Assembly: GCF_011604685.1 (NCBI RefSeq)
Contig: NZ_CP050063.1
Span: 4,548,501 to 4,612,500 of the forward strand
Origin: Spirosoma aureum
Lineage (GTDB): Bacteria > Bacteroidota > Bacteroidia > Cytophagales > Spirosomataceae
Reading direction: 5' to 3'
Length of the DNA stretch: 64,000 nt
Part shown: positions 61,524-64,000 of the stretch, one piece after another
Position numbering within the stretch: the stretch's first letter is position 1
Layout of the letters: each line of letters opens with the position of its first letter
Notes under the pieces: model-generated
The model's input: only the letters and a program-made list of their open reading frames with translations
The model's database searches: none
Told to the model about the DNA's origin: nothing
Made by a program: the position numbers and the translations under genes

Positions 61524-62861
61524 TTACCGCGCTACCTCAATTTTATACTTTTTGCCCTTCATTTTCTCCTGACTAATCAATGCTAATAACGCCTGAACTT
61601 TCTCCTGTTTAACGGCGGCAAATGAAATAAAATCTTTGACTTCAATGAGTCCTAAATCGCCTTTGTCCAGATGCCCTTTTTGGGAGAAAAAACCCACGAT
61701 ATCAATTTTGTTGAGTTTGTTTTTCTTGCCGCCACTGATATAAAGCGTTGCAAAGTCGGGTGGCCTGGGAAGAGTTGGTTCTCCAGGTTGTTTTTCGGTT
61801 GATAATCTAAACTCGTCAAGCGATGCATCCAGGTATGTTGGGCGAGGTTCATCGCGAAACAAAATCACATAGGCTGTTCCTGATGCGTGCATACGTGCCG
61901 TTCGCCCGTTACGATGCGTAAACTCGTGTTCCTGCAAGGGTAAGTGATAATGGATCACATACTTCATTTCCGGAATGTCGAGCCCACGAGCCGCTAAATC
62001 AGTCGTTACCAGATACCTGGTGCTTCCGTTTCTGAATTGAATCAATGCCCGTTCGCGGTCGATCTGCTCCATACCGCCATGATATACGAGCGAATGAATA
62101 CCCCGCTCGGCCAGTAATTCGCTGGTGCGTTCGGCGGCATCCCGATGGTTACAGAAAATCAATGCCGCTTCTGAATTGAGGGAACAAAGCAGCTCAAATA
62201 AGGTGTCCAGTTTATCTTTCGATTCTGAATAGACAACTTGTATGGTTAAGCCTGATGACTCGTCGTTCTCAGCCGTGAATGTCAGTTTGGTTGGTGACTT
62301 GAGCCGGATAAAATCAGGTATAGTGATGCCCGACGTTGCCGAAACCAGCACGCGTTTCCGGAGGTTGCGTAACCCACCGATTATAAAGTCCATTTCGTCA
62401 TGAAACCCGAGCGCCAACGACTTGTCGAACTCGTCGAGAACAAGTGTATGAATGCCTTCCAGCGAAAACGACCGGCGGGTAATGTGGTCCGCGATTCGGC
62501 CCGGCGTGCCAATCAGAAGGGCTGGCGGATTGCTCAGGTTCCTGATTTCAGTTTCTACAGGGTGACCACCGTAACAAACATTTACTTTATAACCCGTTGC
62601 CATTTTTTTCCAGACCTGCTCAATCTGCAAGGCCAACTCGCGGGAAGGAGCCAGAATGAGGCATTGTACAGTTTTCTGCTCAGGCCTGAGTAGCTGAAGA
62701 ATAGGTAACAGAAAGCCGACGGTTTTTCCTGAACCGGTGGGGGCGATTAAAAACGTATCGTTATCTTGCCGGATCGCTTTTTGGGCGGCTTCCTGCATGG
62801 GGTTTAAAGCCGAAATACCCAGGTTTGTCAGGATCTGTGCTTGTTGCTGAGGGGTTATCAT
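61524..62861 (-). CDS. DEAD-box RNA helicase with DbpA-type RNA-binding domain
   Basis: 445 aa from the ATG at 62861 (MITPQQQAQI); the longer frame starts at TTG. Helicase motifs are PTGSGKT (41-47), PSREL, TPGR, DEFD, SATSG, RGLDI and HRNGRTAR. The last about 75 residues (FATLYISGGKKNKLNKIDIV, DKGDLGLIEVKDFISFAAVK) form a DbpA RNA-binding domain, which targets 23S rRNA hairpin 92 in Escherichia coli. The likely role is late 50S assembly. It is divergent from a second helicase gene, with 70 bp between start codons. Confidence 0.93.
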   Translation of the reverse strand: MITPQQQAQILTNLGISALNPMQEAAQKAIRQDNDTFLIAPTGSGKTVGFLLPILQLLRPEQKTVQCLILAPSRELALQIEQVWKKMATGYKVNVCYGGHPVETEIRNLSNPPALLIGTPGRIADHITRRSFSLEGIHTLVLDEFDKSLALGFHDEMDFIIGGLRNLRKRVLVSATSGITIPDFIRLKSPTKLTFTAENDESSGLTIQVVYSESKDKLDTLFELLCSLNSEAALIFCNHRDAAERTSELLAERGIHSLVYHGGMEQIDRERALIQFRNGSTRYLVTTDLAARGLDIPEMKYVIHYHLPLQEHEFTHRNGRTARMHASGTAYVILFRDEPRPTYLDASLDEFRLSTEKQPGEPTLPRPPDFATLYISGGKKNKLNKIDIVGFFSQKGHLDKGDLGLIEVKDFISFAAVKQEKVQALLALISQEKMKGKKYKIEVAR

Positions 62862-62931
62862 ACTGTAAAAGTAGCCCAAAATGCGGGGGCTACTAAAGAT
62901 TAGCCCTACCTTCGTAGTCTATTTGACCAGT

Positions 62932-64000
62932 ATGACTATGAATTTCGACGAACTGAATCTGAATAAACCCCTCCTGAATGCATTAAGCGATCTCGGGTAT
63001 ACAACACCTACAACGATCCAGGAAAAGGTATTTTCGGTCGTTATGTCGGGTCAGGATGTGTGCGCAATTGCCCAGACGGGAACGGGAAAAACATTTGCTT
63101 ATCTGTTGCCCTGTCTTCGGCAATTTCAATTTTCGAAGGAAAAACTCCCCCAGTTATTGATTATCGTTCCAACGCGCGAACTGGTCGTTCAGGTTGTTGA
63201 AGCGGTAGAAAAACTGACAACATACATGAATCTGGTCGTGGTTGGTGTATACGGTGGCGTCAATATGAAGACCCAACTCGCGGAGGTTCGACAGGGGATC
63301 GATGTGTTAGTAGCCACGCCCGGACGCCTGGCCGACTTACTATTGAATGGGGCCGTAAAAACGAAAGCTATCAAGAAACTCGTGATCGACGAGTTCGACG
63401 AAATGCTGAATCTTGGATTTCGTACCCAGCTAAAAATTATTCTGGACTTGTTGCCCCATAAGCGGCAGAACCTGTTGTTCTCGGCTACCCTTACCGACGA
63501 TGTAGACCAACTGGTCAATGCCTACTTTAATAAGCCTGTTCGGGTAGAAGCGGCTCCGGTTGGCACTCCGCTGGAAAATATTGAACAGACGGGCTACGAA
63601 GTGCCGAATTTTTATACGAAGGTTAATCTGTTGCGATTGCTGGTAGAGCAGGATTCGACCATGAATAAAGTCCTGGTTTTTACGGCGACCAAACAACTGG
63701 CCGATCAATTGTATGAGCAGTTAGAATCCGATTATTCGGAACGACTGGGGGTTATTCACTCCAATAAATCGCAGAATGCCCGTTTCAATGCCGTCGAGCA
63801 ATTTAAGTCAGGTACGTATCGCCTTCTGATTGCCACGGATATCATTGCGCGCGGCATCGATGTAGCCAACGTATCGCATGTCATCAACTTCGACACGCCG
63901 GACGTGCCAGAGAGCTACATTCACCGCATTGGACGAACCGGACGTGCCGACAAAAAAGGTATCGCCATTACGTTCATTACCGAAGCCGAAAAAGAGAAAC
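62932..64000 (+). CDS. DEAD-box RNA helicase, RhlE-like, partial (3' end missing)
   Basis: An open frame from the ATG at 62932 (MTMNFDELNLNKPLLNAL) runs to the window end without a stop; 356 codons are visible. AQTGTGKT (47-54), PTRELV, TPGRLADLL, DEFDEMLNLGF, SATLTDD, RGIDVANV and HRIGRTGR are all intact. The C-terminal tail that would separate RhlE, CsdA or other types is cut, so the subtype is unsure. A -7-like TACCTTCG lies at about 62907-62914. Confidence 0.92.
   Translation, partial: MTMNFDELNLNKPLLNALSDLGYTTPTTIQEKVFSVVMSGQDVCAIAQTGTGKTFAYLLPCLRQFQFSKEKLPQLLIIVPTRELVVQVVEAVEKLTTYMNLVVVGVYGGVNMKTQLAEVRQGIDVLVATPGRLADLLLNGAVKTKAIKKLVIDEFDEMLNLGFRTQLKIILDLLPHKRQNLLFSATLTDDVDQLVNAYFNKPVRVEAAPVGTPLENIEQTGYEVPNFYTKVNLLRLLVEQDSTMNKVLVFTATKQLADQLYEQLESDYSERLGVIHSNKSQNARFNAVEQFKSGTYRLLIATDIIARGIDVANVSHVINFDTPDVPESYIHRIGRTGRADKKGIAITFITEAEKEK

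Noticed and set aside
1..64000. CRISPR arrays, tRNA or rRNA genes, integrase or transposase genes
   Set aside because: I looked for evenly spaced repeats, tRNA-like cloverleaf ends and transposase motifs and found none. This was by eye, so a small tRNA could be missed.

Overview
The window looks like a chromosomal segment of a Gram-negative Bacteroidota, most likely a Spirosoma-like member of the Cytophagales; this is inferred from gene content and style, and no database was searched. The signs are a type IX secretion C-terminal sorting domain (43484-46384), a TPR/beta-propeller/OmpA protein of the PorE type (6139-8067), a TonB-receptor-like barrel with a carboxypeptidase-regulatory N-terminus, a propeller/LytS-type histidine kinase and a LytTR protein in place of classical two-component pairs, a FISUMP lipoprotein, a DUF5020 barrel, ribosome binding sites that are mostly weak, and one good Bacteroidota -7 box (TATCTTTG, before queE). 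I see no tRNA, rRNA, CRISPR array, transposase or integrase.

Layout. 1-460: 5' part of an xisH-type gene running off the left edge, next to the 3' stub of a broken gene. 580-5304: msrB, a heparinase/alginate-lyase-like polysaccharide enzyme, a divergent MarR/VOC pair around a perfect 60-bp palindrome, and an MRJP-like propeller. 5501-10393: queE, a PorE-like envelope protein, trxB and an M23/LysM peptidase. 10687-19794: outer-membrane barrel, SpoIIAA-like gene, a large sensor kinase, and a GH9 cellulase fused to a polysaccharide deacetylase; an imperfect direct repeat of about 55 bp flanks the kinase. 20047-23554: permease, cupin and AhpD-like genes divergent from a PdxR/MocR regulator. 23709-30537: small membrane and envelope proteins, a FISUMP lipoprotein, a VOC protein, an MFS permease and a conserved unknown. 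30721-42599: SWI2/SNF2 helicase with a SWIM finger, Bcr/CflA efflux, arylamine N-acetyltransferase overlapping a LytTR gene, serine hydrolase, M1 peptidase, epoxide hydrolase. 42765-49659: YciE ferritin-like protein, a very large T9SS cargo, and a minus-strand run of ECF sigma factor, anti-sigma-like protein with HEAT repeats and two DUF4097 proteins. 49856-51932: TetR and its DHA2 efflux pump, each preceded by the same operator. 51969-58966: M20 amidohydrolase with a Cys/Met-type PLP enzyme, a class I aminotransferase, a lipocalin-like protein, and an AraC-led run (SnoaL, SDR, YCII). 59086-64000: GH20-like hydrolase with a NagX/HGSNAT-like acyltransferase, then two divergent DEAD-box helicase genes, the second cut by the window end.

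Most of the window is ordinary accessory metabolism, envelope biology and local regulation. The points most worth following are regulatory DNA and rearrangement marks: the 60-bp palindrome with four TGACT half-sites at the MarR gene, the matched TetR operators, the direct repeats around the sensor kinase, and the xisH junction. The sigma/HEAT/DUF4097 cluster and the GH9-deacetylase fusion with a changed motif are the most unusual protein-level items. I did not find a clearly new multi-gene system.
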